Source: Dolichospermum sp. DET69 (GTDB taxonomy: Bacteria > Cyanobacteriota > Cyanobacteriia > Cyanobacteriales > Nostocaceae). Taken from it: a stretch of 64,000 nt of DNA. Positions within the stretch are counted from its first letter, which is position 1. The number at the start of each line of letters is the position of its first letter. The notes beneath the pieces are model-generated. The model saw only the letters and a program-made list of their open reading frames with translations, was not told the DNA's origin and did not search any database. Shown piece after piece: positions 1-9,096 of the stretch. The stretch spans positions 1,839,501-1,903,500 of the forward strand of contig CP070233.1 in assembly GCA_017355425.1 (NCBI GenBank), in the 5' to 3' direction. A program made the translations under genes and the position numbers.

Positions 1-84
1 CAGCGTGCTGATGAAGCAGAAACTAAAGCAGCTATTTTAGCTCAGAAATTGAGAGAATTAGGTGTTGAACCTGATACTTTGTAA
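1..84 (+). CDS. C-terminal end of a Uma2-like (DUF820) protein, partial
   Basis: Frame 1 is open from the window edge to a TAA at 82-84 and encodes 27 residues. The tail is Gln/Ala/Glu-rich and ends LRELGVEPDTL. This alanine-rich coiled tail followed by 'LRELG(I/V)-P' is typical of the C-terminus of cyanobacterial Uma2-family (PD-(D/E)XK-like) proteins. The catalytic part lies outside the window, so the family call rests on the tail alone. It sits where an ABC permease gene might be expected upstream of the Wzt-like ATPase, so that permease must lie elsewhere. Confidence 0.5.
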   Translation, partial: QRADEAETKAAILAQKLRELGVEPDTL

Positions 85-176
85 ATTGAAGTGCTTTACT
101 TAGTGGCATCATTATTTTAGCCTGGGGATGAACTTGTTTTCATATATGGCGGCATCATTTTATGGATTTGCTTTAA

Positions 177-908
177 ATGGAAGTAATACGTTTGGATAGT
201 GTTTCGCTGTGGAGAAGGACTCAAGAGGAATTTTCCTATGATTTAAAAAAAACGCTTCTATCTGTGGTAGAGGGTAAATATCGTCAACCTGCCAAAAAAT
301 TAGTTTTAGATAATATTGACTTGGTGGTTGAAAAAGGCGAAAAAATAGGTATAATTGGGGCGAACGGTTCTGGTAAATCCACTCTGTTAAAGATAATTTC
401 TGGGATTCTTCAGCCGACAACAGGTACTGTCAGGGTTCGGGGTCAAGTTGCCCCTTTAATTGAACTAGGAGCAGGTTTTGATCCAGAAATTTCTGTGATG
501 GACAATATTCTCCTTTATGGTGTATTGTTAGGTTTTTCTAGGGCTGAAATGAAAGCGAAAGCGCATTCCATTTTGGAGTTTGCAGAGTTGGAAGATTATG
601 CTTTAGTTCCAGTTAAAGGTTTATCTTCGGGTATGGTGGCTCGTTTGGGGTTCGCTATTGCGACTGATGTACAGCCGGATATTTTGATTTTAGATGAGGT
701 CTTGTCTGTGGGAGATGAGAGTTTTAAGAATAAGTGTAAGCAAAGAATGGATCAGTTTTGGGATGATAATTCTACTGTTCTGGTTGTGTCCCATGATTTA
801 GAGTTTGTGAAGCAGTCTTGTCAACGGGGAATATTTTTAAAGAAAGGTAGAATTATATTTATTGAAGATGCAGATGAAACTGTAAAATACTATGTTAAAC
901 AGATTTAG
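177..908 (+). CDS. ABC transporter ATP-binding protein, Wzt-like (polysaccharide export)
   Basis: 243 residues, nucleotide-binding subunit of an ABC-2 type polysaccharide exporter (family knowledge). The Walker A motif GANGSGKST is at residues 61-69, the signature LSSGM at about 149-153, Walker B ILILDE at about 169-174 and the switch His in VVSHD at about 207. The stretch 'FAIATDVQPDILILDEVLSVGD' region is characteristic of the Wzt/TagH/KpsT group, whose partner is a separate membrane permease. There is no Wzt C-terminal carbohydrate-binding domain, because the protein ends soon after the switch region. No permease gene is adjacent in the window. The ATG at 177 gives the usual family N-terminus. 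It is followed 35 bp later by a methyltransferase gene and several glycosyltransferases, which fits glycan assembly and export at the inner membrane. Confidence 0.9.
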   Translation: MEVIRLDSVSLWRRTQEEFSYDLKKTLLSVVEGKYRQPAKKLVLDNIDLVVEKGEKIGIIGANGSGKSTLLKIISGILQPTTGTVRVRGQVAPLIELGAGFDPEISVMDNILLYGVLLGFSRAEMKAKAHSILEFAELEDYALVPVKGLSSGMVARLGFAIATDVQPDILILDEVLSVGDESFKNKCKQRMDQFWDDNSTVLVVSHDLEFVKQSCQRGIFLKKGRIIFIEDADETVKYYVKQI

Positions 909-943
909 TTAGGTATTTTAATTTATTTTGAATATTTTGAACA

Positions 944-2281
944 ATGATTGAAAAAAATAATTCTGAAATTAATGTCGATGAGTTAATGGAGAAGATCCGT
1001 CAAGAGATACTTAATCGTCAAGGTCACTCTCAGCCAGTGGGGACAAATAATGCAGATACAGCAAATTTCACGTCAAACATTAGCTTAAGCATTGGACATA
1101 TTGAATCTTTACTTAAAAATGCAGAGTCTAGAGCTTATATTCGGACTAAATGGCCTGAAAAACTTAATCGCTTTCCGTTTAATTTCATATCAAAATTACA
1201 AAAATTTATCCTCAAAGCCATCAACTTTCTCTTTAAAGACCAACGAGAAGTTAATTTTAATTTAATTCTTTCTTTAAAAGAATCCCTAACGATTAATCAC
1301 CAACTGATAGCAGAAATCAAAACTTTAAAGACACAAATAGATGATTGCTTAATTACTGTGGATGCTCGCTTTCAAGCAGCAAATGAGCATTTGAATATTG
1401 TAGATAATAGCATTCAAGAACTTGATAAGCAAATAGTTGCTGTAGATACTCAATTTCAAGGGATGAATGAGCGTCATTTTAGAAATGATAGTTACCTCAA
1501 AAATGATTTAATGCAGCAGAAGCGATTGATATCCTTATTTCTAGAAGAAGCGCGGCAGCGATTACCAGAACCTTTTAATCAAGAACAACTACAAACCTTT
1601 GCCAGTGAAGAAGAACACCTACTAAATTCATTCTACGTTGCTTTTGAAGATCATTTCCGAGGTACTCGTGAGGATATTTCAGATAGATTAAAAGTATATT
1701 TGCCCTTGATTGAAAAAGCAAATGTTGGTACACCAGACGCGCCTATTTTAGATGTAGGCTGTGGACGGGGTGAGTGGTTAGAATTGCTAAAGGAATCTGG
1801 ATATATATCTAGGGGTTTAGACATCAACAGAGTTATGGTAGAGCAATGCCAGGCTAGAGGTTTGGAGGCAATAGAAGCAGATGTCATTAACTATTTGCAA
1901 TCTTTACCAGAAAATAGTTTGGGCGCTATAACCGGATTTCATATTATTGAGCATCTGCCATTTAAAACATTAATGAGGTTATTTTCGGAAACAGTCAGGG
2001 TACTGAAACCCCAGGGATTAGTTATTTTTGAAACTCCAAATCCAGATAATGTGTTAGTCGGAAGCAATACCTTTTATTTAGATCCAACTCATATTCATCC
2101 ATTACCTAGCCCCACAGTCAAGTTTATGGCTGAAATGTTTGGTTTATACAATACTCAAATAATCACACTGCATCCCTATCCAGAAAATGCAAAAATTGAT
2201 GGTCAAGGTGTAGCTGAACGCTTTAATGACTATTTCTATGGTCCACAAGATTATGCTGTGGTGGGGTATAAACATGAGTAG
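944..2281 (+). CDS. SAM-dependent methyltransferase with N-terminal coiled-coil (glycan cluster)
   Basis: 445 residues. The N-terminal half (about residues 50-220) is helical, with repeated Asp/Gln/Glu heptad-like stretches, and probably forms a coiled coil. The C-terminal part is a class I Rossmann methyltransferase: motif I is LDVGCGRGEWLELL with Asp at about residue 270, and a typical 'GFHIIEHLP' post-motif follows at about 330. Related proteins in O-antigen and exopolysaccharide clusters methylate or cap sugars, and some use a coiled coil to measure chain length (WbdD-like). That role is inference here. The gene overlaps the next glycosyltransferase by 8 bp (ATGAGTAG), which indicates translational coupling. 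Confidence 0.8.
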   Translation: MIEKNNSEINVDELMEKIRQEILNRQGHSQPVGTNNADTANFTSNISLSIGHIESLLKNAESRAYIRTKWPEKLNRFPFNFISKLQKFILKAINFLFKDQREVNFNLILSLKESLTINHQLIAEIKTLKTQIDDCLITVDARFQAANEHLNIVDNSIQELDKQIVAVDTQFQGMNERHFRNDSYLKNDLMQQKRLISLFLEEARQRLPEPFNQEQLQTFASEEEHLLNSFYVAFEDHFRGTREDISDRLKVYLPLIEKANVGTPDAPILDVGCGRGEWLELLKESGYISRGLDINRVMVEQCQARGLEAIEADVINYLQSLPENSLGAITGFHIIEHLPFKTLMRLFSETVRVLKPQGLVIFETPNPDNVLVGSNTFYLDPTHIHPLPSPTVKFMAEMFGLYNTQIITLHPYPENAKIDGQGVAERFNDYFYGPQDYAVVGYKHE

Positions 2282-3299
2282 CTACAAGATTGCAGTTGTA
2301 GTACCACGTATGATTACTGGGGAGATTGGAGGAGCGGAAAGATTTTTTACAGGTCTGATAAATTCTCTCAATACTGCAACCACATCCGCAACTCTTGTTG
2401 AAGTCTTGATTGATGAATCAAGTTTTGAGACTACACAAGAGTCATATTTACGTTGCTATGATTTAAATCTTTCTGATTATGATGCAGTAATTTCTACGAA
2501 AGCTCCTACTTTTTTAGTTCGTCATCCCAATCATATATGTTATCTGGTTCATACTATCCGAGTATTTTATGATATGTTTGAACAGGAATTTGGTCGTGGT
2601 AATCAAGTTCTCAAAACTCAAAGAGATACTATTCAAAAACTAGATACAGGAGCATTAAGTTCACCAAGAACTAAAAAAGTTTTTACAATTGGCAACGAAG
2701 TAAGTCAAAGACTACTGAAATATAACGGCATCAAAAGTGAAGTGTTGCATCCAGCGCTAGTATTGGATAATTTCCATGAAGGCAACTATGAATATATATT
2801 TATGCCGGGGAGGTTACATCGTTGGAAGCGAGTGGATTTAGTAATTAAAGCAATGCATCATCTTCAGCATCCTATTCGTCTGAAGATTGTCGGTACAGGT
2901 GAACAGGAGCAAGAATTACGCGAACTTAGTGGTAAAGACGAGCGGATAGAATTTTTGGGTCGAGTTTCAGATGAGGAACTTTTGGATTTATATGCAAATG
3001 CTTTAGTTATTCCATTTGTACCAATACGAGAAGATTATGGCTACGTTACCTTAGAGGCTTTTGCTCATACAAAACCAGTAATTAGTTGTCAAGATTCTGG
3101 AGAATGCTTGCAGTTTGTTAAAAATGGGATTAATGGTTTTGTTGTTGCTCCTCAACCAAAAGAAATTGCTAAAGCCATAGAATATTTTATTAATCACCCC
3201 GAACAAGCAAAAGTCATGGGGAAAAGGGGAAAGCTTGACATAAGCCACATTAATTGGTCAAATATCTCTCAGAGATTATTAGGTGTTTTGCGAGAGTGA
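2274..3299 (+). CDS. Glycosyltransferase family 4
   Basis: 341 residues from the ATG at 2274, which overlaps the stop of the methyltransferase gene. The start is preferred over an upstream in-frame start at 2226 because that one lies deep in the neighbour and adds non-family sequence. The N-terminal Rossmann part carries IAVVVPRM...GGAERF (about residues 5-22), typical of GT4 acceptor domains. The C-terminal GT-B domain has 'FMPGRLHRWKRVDLVIKA' at about 170-190 and a donor-site E-x7-E-like region (REDYGYVTLEAF) at about 246-258. It likely transfers an NDP-sugar to a lipid-linked glycan in the cytoplasm. The sugar cannot be read from sequence. Confidence 0.88.
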   Translation: MSSYKIAVVVPRMITGEIGGAERFFTGLINSLNTATTSATLVEVLIDESSFETTQESYLRCYDLNLSDYDAVISTKAPTFLVRHPNHICYLVHTIRVFYDMFEQEFGRGNQVLKTQRDTIQKLDTGALSSPRTKKVFTIGNEVSQRLLKYNGIKSEVLHPALVLDNFHEGNYEYIFMPGRLHRWKRVDLVIKAMHHLQHPIRLKIVGTGEQEQELRELSGKDERIEFLGRVSDEELLDLYANALVIPFVPIREDYGYVTLEAFAHTKPVISCQDSGECLQFVKNGINGFVVAPQPKEIAKAIEYFINHPEQAKVMGKRGKLDISHINWSNISQRLLGVLRE

Positions 3300-3310
3300 A
3301 GTTAATAAAC

Positions 3311-6300
3311 ATGACTGACAAACAAATCTTTCAAGTTACTGTCTTAGATATGCAGCCCATTGATCCTCCCATTGGGGGGGGGAGACTGAGGTTGCTAGGC
3401 TTATATCATGGCATGGGTGAGAATCTGCCCACTACATATATAGGATCATATGATTGGCCGGGAGAAAATTATCGGCATCATCGGTTGAGTAAAACTTTAG
3501 AAGAAATTGATATTCCTCTGAGTGAACAACACTTTTCTGAGTGTGCTGAATGGCAGTCACGGGTAGGTGGTAAAACTATTATAGATTCTTGCTTTAATTT
3601 GCTAGGGCATCATTCAAGTAAATTTTTGGAGACAGCTAGAAAACAAATAGCTTTATCAGATATTGTCATTTTTTCTCATCCTTGGGTATACCCACTAGTC
3701 AAAGATATACTGCGTTCTCGTCCCCAACTTGTTGTTTATGATTCTCAGAACGTCGAAGGTTTATTAAGAACTAGTTTATTAGATGATGGTGATTTTGGCA
3801 CGGAAATTGCTAAAAACGTAGTGAGTATAGAATACGAACTTTGCAACAATTGTGATTTAATTCTTGCTTGTTCCCATGAAGATAGAGAACTATTTCATAA
3901 ACTATATAATATTCCTTTCAGGAAAATATCCATTGTTCCCAATGGTGTATTTACCGATAAAATTCAAAATTCAAGTGACAGCAAGCGGAGAATAGCCAGA
4001 AAAAAATTAAATATAAATATAGGGAATACTCCACTTGTGATTTTTATGGGTAGTTCTTATGTACCCAACACTGAAGCAGCAAGATTTATTATTGATAAAT
4101 TAGCGCGAGAAATGCCTGATGTTAAGTTTGCAATTTGTGGTGGTGTAGGCGATAAATTTAGTCAAGATGAACTGAGTGAAAAAAATATTGATAATGTTAT
4201 TTTGACCGGTTTTTTGAAAGAAAGTGAAAAACTTAACTATTTAGCTGCATCTGATCTAGCTATCAACCCAATGTTTTCCGGGTCAGGGACAAATATCAAG
4301 ATGTTTGATTTTATGGCCGCTGGTTTACCGGTAATCTCAACACCAATTGGAGCCAGAGGTATCTTTCAAGGATCAGCAACAGCCATCCATATCTGCACAG
4401 CAGAAGATTTTACCAGTAGTATCCAACGAGTTATTAATGATCAAGACTATAGCAAGGTTCTTGGTGAATCAGCTAGAAGTTTAGTAGAAACAAAGTATGC
4501 TTGGCAAAAAATATCCAGCAATTTAGGGCTTTTGCTGCATAGAAATAGACTCAAACTAGGCGATAATATCCCATTTTTTAGTGTGATTATTCCTACCTAT
4601 GAAAGACATGACAAATTAGAAACATTGCTGGATTGTTTACAAAATCAAATTTCCCAAGACTTTGAAATTATTATAGTTGATCAAAGTAAAACATTATGGA
4701 AACAAAGAGAAAAGTATTCTAATTTAGACATTATCTATATTCATAGTGATATTAAAGGAGCAGTCATAGCTAGAAATACAGCATCTTATTACGCTAGAGG
4801 AAAAGTTTTAGCCTTTACAGATGATGATTGTCAACCAAAGCCTGATTGGTTAAATAATAGCAGACAATACTTTGAAAATAAGGATATAGTTGGCGTAGAA
4901 GGACTAGTTATTTCCGACAACCTGAAAGATGATAATTACCGTTCTGTAACCAACTTAGGGTTTGAAGGAATCGGTTTTATGACAGCGAATTTGCTGGTTA
5001 GACGAGAAGTCTTTATGGCTGTTGATGGATTTGATGAATCTTTTGACAATCCACATTTTCGTGAAGATACTGATTTAGGTTGGAGAATTTGTCAATATGG
5101 ACAAGTCCCTTTTGCTGAAGATGTTTGTGTTTTTCACCCTCCCCATCTTCGCACTGATAAAGGTGAAAGTTTGGCAGAAAGAAACCAGTTTTTTGAAAAA
5201 GATGTTTTGTTGATGCAAAAACATCCAGAACGTTACCGAGAACTATTTTTTATGGAGTCTCACTACAAAAATACTCCGGGATTTCGGGAAAACTTTCTCA
5301 GAGGAATCAAGAAGTATAATGTAGAAGTTGACAAGTTTTATTTAGATATTTTAGAAGTTGATGATTTAATGATGAAATTTGAAAACCAGTTTAGCGAGAC
5401 TATACGTGACTTATTTCCTGGTAATAGAAAAAATTTGAATTCATTAAAAATGAAAAAAATTGAGGAAGAGAAGGAAGAAATTTTTCAAGATCAGGATATT
5501 GCTTTGGTAGAACAAATTCTTTTACATTCTCAAATTAGTTCCTTATTATCAACAAATATCCCACAAACCATTCAGGCACATTTTAAATCTGCCGAAAATT
5601 TATTGAATCAAGTCAAAGATATAGTTGGTAGCCAGAGTCATGGGGACTATTTTAAAGCGTCAGTTCCTAGATACTTGCATTACTTGGCGGCTGCAATGAC
5701 ACTAAAAGACAAGTCAAGAATTTTAGATGTTGGTTCTGCTCCTGGACATATTGGTATTGGCTTGCACTTACTCGGTATGAAGGTTGTTGGTGTCAATTTA
5801 AATGAAGCCTGGCGTGACACATATCCTTCCCTTGATTGGGTAGAAAAGTTAGGTGTCATAGAACATAATTTTGAGCAAGAAATTCTTCCTTATGATGATA
5901 ATGTTTTCGATGCAGTATACTTCACCGAAGTTTTAGAACATATAGCAATAAAAAATCCGTTAGAAATATTATCGGATTTAAGAAGAGTATTAAAGACAGA
6001 TGGTCTATTGATTTTATCAACACCAAATATATGCAATATTTCTAATATATATGCACTGCTGAATGAATGTAATATTTTTTGGCAGCCTGAAATATTTTAT
6101 GGTAGTTTAGATAGGCATAATCGTGAATATACCCCGAAAGAAGTTTACAATCTTGTAGAGAAATCTGGTTTTAAAGATATCCAAATCTACGGGATTAACA
6201 GTTATTGTAACTGGCGTTCTGGTACAGATGATTATCCTTATAAAATAATTAATGCACTTGGGGATAATCATCCGTTATTAAGAAATACAATTATTGTTTT

Positions 6301-6313
6301 AGCCAAAAAATGA
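3311..6313 (+). CDS. Trifunctional GT4 - GT2 - methyltransferase fusion
   Basis: 1000 residues from the ATG at 3311, 11 bp after the previous stop; a longer in-frame start at 3254 overlaps the neighbour. Three domains can be read in order. A GT4/GT-B domain spans about residues 10-405, with the nucleotide-sugar half at 240-355 ('FMGSSYVPNTEAA', 'MFSGSGTNIKMFDFMAAG'). A GT2/GT-A domain starts at about 420 ('FFSVIIPTYERHDK') with a DDD at about 502-504. A class I methyltransferase has motif I ILDVGSAPGHIGIG at about 803. Fusion of two transferases and a methyltransferase suggests successive sugar addition and capping of one glycan. The polypeptide is far longer than single GT4 or GT2 enzymes. 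Confidence 0.88.
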   Translation: MTDKQIFQVTVLDMQPIDPPIGGGRLRLLGLYHGMGENLPTTYIGSYDWPGENYRHHRLSKTLEEIDIPLSEQHFSECAEWQSRVGGKTIIDSCFNLLGHHSSKFLETARKQIALSDIVIFSHPWVYPLVKDILRSRPQLVVYDSQNVEGLLRTSLLDDGDFGTEIAKNVVSIEYELCNNCDLILACSHEDRELFHKLYNIPFRKISIVPNGVFTDKIQNSSDSKRRIARKKLNINIGNTPLVIFMGSSYVPNTEAARFIIDKLAREMPDVKFAICGGVGDKFSQDELSEKNIDNVILTGFLKESEKLNYLAASDLAINPMFSGSGTNIKMFDFMAAGLPVISTPIGARGIFQGSATAIHICTAEDFTSSIQRVINDQDYSKVLGESARSLVETKYAWQKISSNLGLLLHRNRLKLGDNIPFFSVIIPTYERHDKLETLLDCLQNQISQDFEIIIVDQSKTLWKQREKYSNLDIIYIHSDIKGAVIARNTASYYARGKVLAFTDDDCQPKPDWLNNSRQYFENKDIVGVEGLVISDNLKDDNYRSVTNLGFEGIGFMTANLLVRREVFMAVDGFDESFDNPHFREDTDLGWRICQYGQVPFAEDVCVFHPPHLRTDKGESLAERNQFFEKDVLLMQKHPERYRELFFMESHYKNTPGFRENFLRGIKKYNVEVDKFYLDILEVDDLMMKFENQFSETIRDLFPGNRKNLNSLKMKKIEEEKEEIFQDQDIALVEQILLHSQISSLLSTNIPQTIQAHFKSAENLLNQVKDIVGSQSHGDYFKASVPRYLHYLAAAMTLKDKSRILDVGSAPGHIGIGLHLLGMKVVGVNLNEAWRDTYPSLDWVEKLGVIEHNFEQEILPYDDNVFDAVYFTEVLEHIAIKNPLEILSDLRRVLKTDGLLILSTPNICNISNIYALLNECNIFWQPEIFYGSLDRHNREYTPKEVYNLVEKSGFKDIQIYGINSYCNWRSGTDDYPYKIINALGDNHPLLRNTIIVLAKK

Positions 6314-6538
6314 AAAAAATGGATATATAGCATATTGCGGCTAAATTAAGTACACCCCAAGCGACCCACCACCCTCTCATCTCCTTGCTAAGGGCTGGGG
6401 TATTTAGATGGGGTATTTAGAGTCCATCACGACCTGAAATTTGCTATAATAAGCCACTTAACGGGTGACAAGGCGGTTACATTTACCTATTAACTCCCAT
6501 GCTCAAAATTATTATTGATGCCACACCTATTTAAAAAA
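6314..6538 (+). other. Intergenic segment with an orphan duplicate of a GT4 gene start
   Basis: No intact gene. It follows the fusion glycosyltransferase and contains a C-rich stretch (6350-6420) resembling cyanobacterial dispersed repeats. Its 3' end is a copy of the upstream region and first 11 codons of the GT4 gene at 10493. An ATG at 6499 encodes [11 protein letters not shown] and is stopped by TAA at 6532-6534. Confidence 0.8.
6488..6531 (+). repeat. 44-bp direct repeat, left copy (flanks the YfhO-GtrB-GtrA cassette)
   Basis: Matches 10482-10525 at 42 of 44 positions, with the mismatches confined to the three bases just before CCATG. The right copy is the true 5' end of the GT4 gene at 10493. 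The left copy is an orphan that reads 11 codons and stops. The 3.95-kb segment between the copies carries three functionally linked genes, so the pair looks like the scar of a cassette insertion or duplication. Confidence 0.9.
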
Positions 6539-8893
6539 ATGACAAAAATTAATCGGAAAGGTTACCAAAAAATTATTCATGTATTCTCTGTATTTTTTCT
6601 GTTTTCTATTATTTATGCGATTTTCTTTTCTCCAGTCATATTTTCAGAAAGATTATTAGCACCGGGAGATGGGATTATTCAGAGCATACCAGCTTTCTAT
6701 TCTCCTCGGACACTCTGGACAGATTTAATACTGTCAGGATTCCCTACGGCAGCAGACCCCAATGTTCAAACTTGGTATCCTCTATGTATATTGTTTTCCT
6801 TGATTCCTCACTCTTGGAACGCCTATGTTATATCAGCCTATGTACTAGCAAGCTGTTTTACCTACGGTTATGTCTATACAATAACTAATTCGAGGTTAGC
6901 CAGTATTGTTAGTGGAATCATCTACGGTATGAGTGGCTTCATGATGGCTCATTTAGGTCACACTGCGATGATTCATACTGCTCTATGGATACCATTGCTG
7001 ATTTGGTCGTTGGAAAAGCTACGTTATAAATTCACAAATAAGTGGTTTGTAGTTGCCTGCTCTGCAAGCACTTGTTGCATTTTGGCAGGACATCCACAAA
7101 TTACTGTCTATGGTATGGGAATTGCTTTGGTTTATGCCTTACTAGTGGGAGCAAATGCGCCAATTGGGAGGTGGATATATTACAAAGTATACATAGCTAC
7201 TGTAGTTTTAGGAATAGCCATATCTTCTATTCAAATTATTCCTACTATCGAATTAATGAATCTTGGTCAGCGTTCACAGTTAAGTTTTCAAGATTTTAAT
7301 TACTGTTCTCTACCTTTAGCTGAAAGTATTAGACTATTATTTCCTTGGTTTTTGGGAGGCGGACCATTTCAGAATATTCCATATTCAGGAGTTTGTGAAT
7401 GGGGTCTAACAGAAGTAACCGGCTATGTTGGTATATTGCCACTCATACTAGCAACTATTGGTTTTTTAGCATACAGGTATAATTTTACGGCTAAATTTTG
7501 GTTAATTGCGGTATTTATCACATTTTTATTAACCCTTGGAGATGCTACTTTCCTAGCTAGGTTAATGTACAATGTGCCTGCTTACAATAAGTTTCGTGTT
7601 CCAGCACGCCATTTCATTGAGATGACGCTGGGTGTAAGTGTACTGGCTGGTTATGGTATTGCGGCTATAGAAAAGAAAGTTTTCCCCCGTCATTTTATAT
7701 TTAAAATTCTCACAATTAGTGCCAGCATTATAATAGCTTGCTTATTAGGGATTTATTTTTTCTACGTGAACATTCAAGATAAGGTAGCTACCCCACAAAC
7801 CACTATAAACTTATTTCCCTGGTCTAACCCACAGGTTGGTATGCCAATACTCATTTTTTTATCAGTAGGATGTATTTTAGTTTATTGGAGTAAGGTAGCA
7901 CAGTCTAAAGTAAGACAAATTTTACTAATCCTAATACTGCTGATTGATTTGGCACATTTTGGCTGGTTTTATGATTGGCAGACCGGTTCTCCTCGCCAGG
8001 ATTTATTGACACCAACGGCTTCCTCTCAAAAGTACCAGAAAATTCTCAGTAATAGTAAACAAAGAATATTACCTGTTCGTGGTGGATTGGGTACTCGGGA
8101 TGAGATTCCAGTGAATATATCTAGGCTATGGGGAGTCCCTAGTGCGAGTGGTTATGGACCACTGATCTTATCCAGAGTAAGTAAAATATTATCAATGGGT
8201 ACACCAGGAGATGTTTCACCAACCTGGCCTGTTCCAGATGACCGTAGTCTGGATATTATGTCCGTGCGTTATATTTTTACCCCTCAAAGTTTCACCTTGA
8301 TAAATCAACCGACTAAAAGTTCATACCCAAGTACAGAAAATTATCATTATTTAAGTAATAATCAGCGATGGAATCATATTGAGAATATCAATCAAGCTAC
8401 AGTGTATGAAAATCTTCGTGCAATGCCACGAGCATGGCTAGTTCCAGAAGTTATAACTTTGAAACCCGAAGAAGTTCTTCACGCTATCAAATCATCAAAT
8501 TTACCTAATGGTAAAAATTACGACCCTTCAAAGCAAGCCCTAATTGAAGAAAGTGTAGATTTTAAAGTCGAAAATTTTGACTCAGGATCTACTATTAAGA
8601 TTGTCAAGTTGGATAATACTAATATTCAAATTAAAACAACTTCTCTCTCTAGCACATTTTTAATATTAAGTGATGTCAATTATCCAGGATGGCAAGCCAA
8701 AATTGATGGTAAACTAACACATATTTTTCAAACTAATTATGTCTTACGAGGTCTTTTGCTATCTGAAGGTAATCACACGATTGATTTTGAATTTAGATCT
8801 CAGAGTTTTTATATTGGTGCAGGAATTAGTACAGCTTCCTTAGTTTTACTTGTATACTTGTGTCTAAACATATATACAAAAAAAAGATTGTAA
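6539..8893 (+). CDS. YfhO-family polytopic membrane protein (GT-C type glycosyltransferase candidate)
   Basis: 784 residues from the ATG at 6539. In-frame starts at 6515 (TTG) and 6518 (ATG) exist, but they lie inside the 44-bp direct repeat copied from another gene, so 6539 is preferred. The N-terminal two thirds has about a dozen hydrophobic segments, with an early periplasmic loop carrying 'APGDG' and a 'DPNVQTWYP' region. After the last main membrane block comes a soluble C-terminal region with 'DVNYPGWQAKIDGK' and 'LSEGNHTIDFEF', the YfhO hallmark, then one final TM helix. YfhO proteins are thought to transfer sugars from undecaprenyl-phosphate donors outside the membrane. The downstream GtrB and GtrA-like genes would make and flip that donor. 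Confidence 0.82.
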   Translation: MTKINRKGYQKIIHVFSVFFLFSIIYAIFFSPVIFSERLLAPGDGIIQSIPAFYSPRTLWTDLILSGFPTAADPNVQTWYPLCILFSLIPHSWNAYVISAYVLASCFTYGYVYTITNSRLASIVSGIIYGMSGFMMAHLGHTAMIHTALWIPLLIWSLEKLRYKFTNKWFVVACSASTCCILAGHPQITVYGMGIALVYALLVGANAPIGRWIYYKVYIATVVLGIAISSIQIIPTIELMNLGQRSQLSFQDFNYCSLPLAESIRLLFPWFLGGGPFQNIPYSGVCEWGLTEVTGYVGILPLILATIGFLAYRYNFTAKFWLIAVFITFLLTLGDATFLARLMYNVPAYNKFRVPARHFIEMTLGVSVLAGYGIAAIEKKVFPRHFIFKILTISASIIIACLLGIYFFYVNIQDKVATPQTTINLFPWSNPQVGMPILIFLSVGCILVYWSKVAQSKVRQILLILILLIDLAHFGWFYDWQTGSPRQDLLTPTASSQKYQKILSNSKQRILPVRGGLGTRDEIPVNISRLWGVPSASGYGPLILSRVSKILSMGTPGDVSPTWPVPDDRSLDIMSVRYIFTPQSFTLINQPTKSSYPSTENYHYLSNNQRWNHIENINQATVYENLRAMPRAWLVPEVITLKPEEVLHAIKSSNLPNGKNYDPSKQALIEESVDFKVENFDSGSTIKIVKLDNTNIQIKTTSLSSTFLILSDVNYPGWQAKIDGKLTHIFQTNYVLRGLLLSEGNHTIDFEFRSQSFYIGAGISTASLVLLVYLCLNIYTKKRL

Positions 8894-9096
8894 GTTAAAA
8901 TTAAGTAGGTGGACATGAAATAACCAAAATGTGTAATGATATCTAAATTCACCTCGATGCGTTATTGTGGTTGAGTCTTAGCCATTCAACAAAACAAAAT
9001 ATATTTTGATTTTCCTCCGCCCACTTACTTGGTTCTATTAATACATAAATCTTAATTATCAACATTTTTCCCTTTATCGTAGTGAAAGTTACCGTA

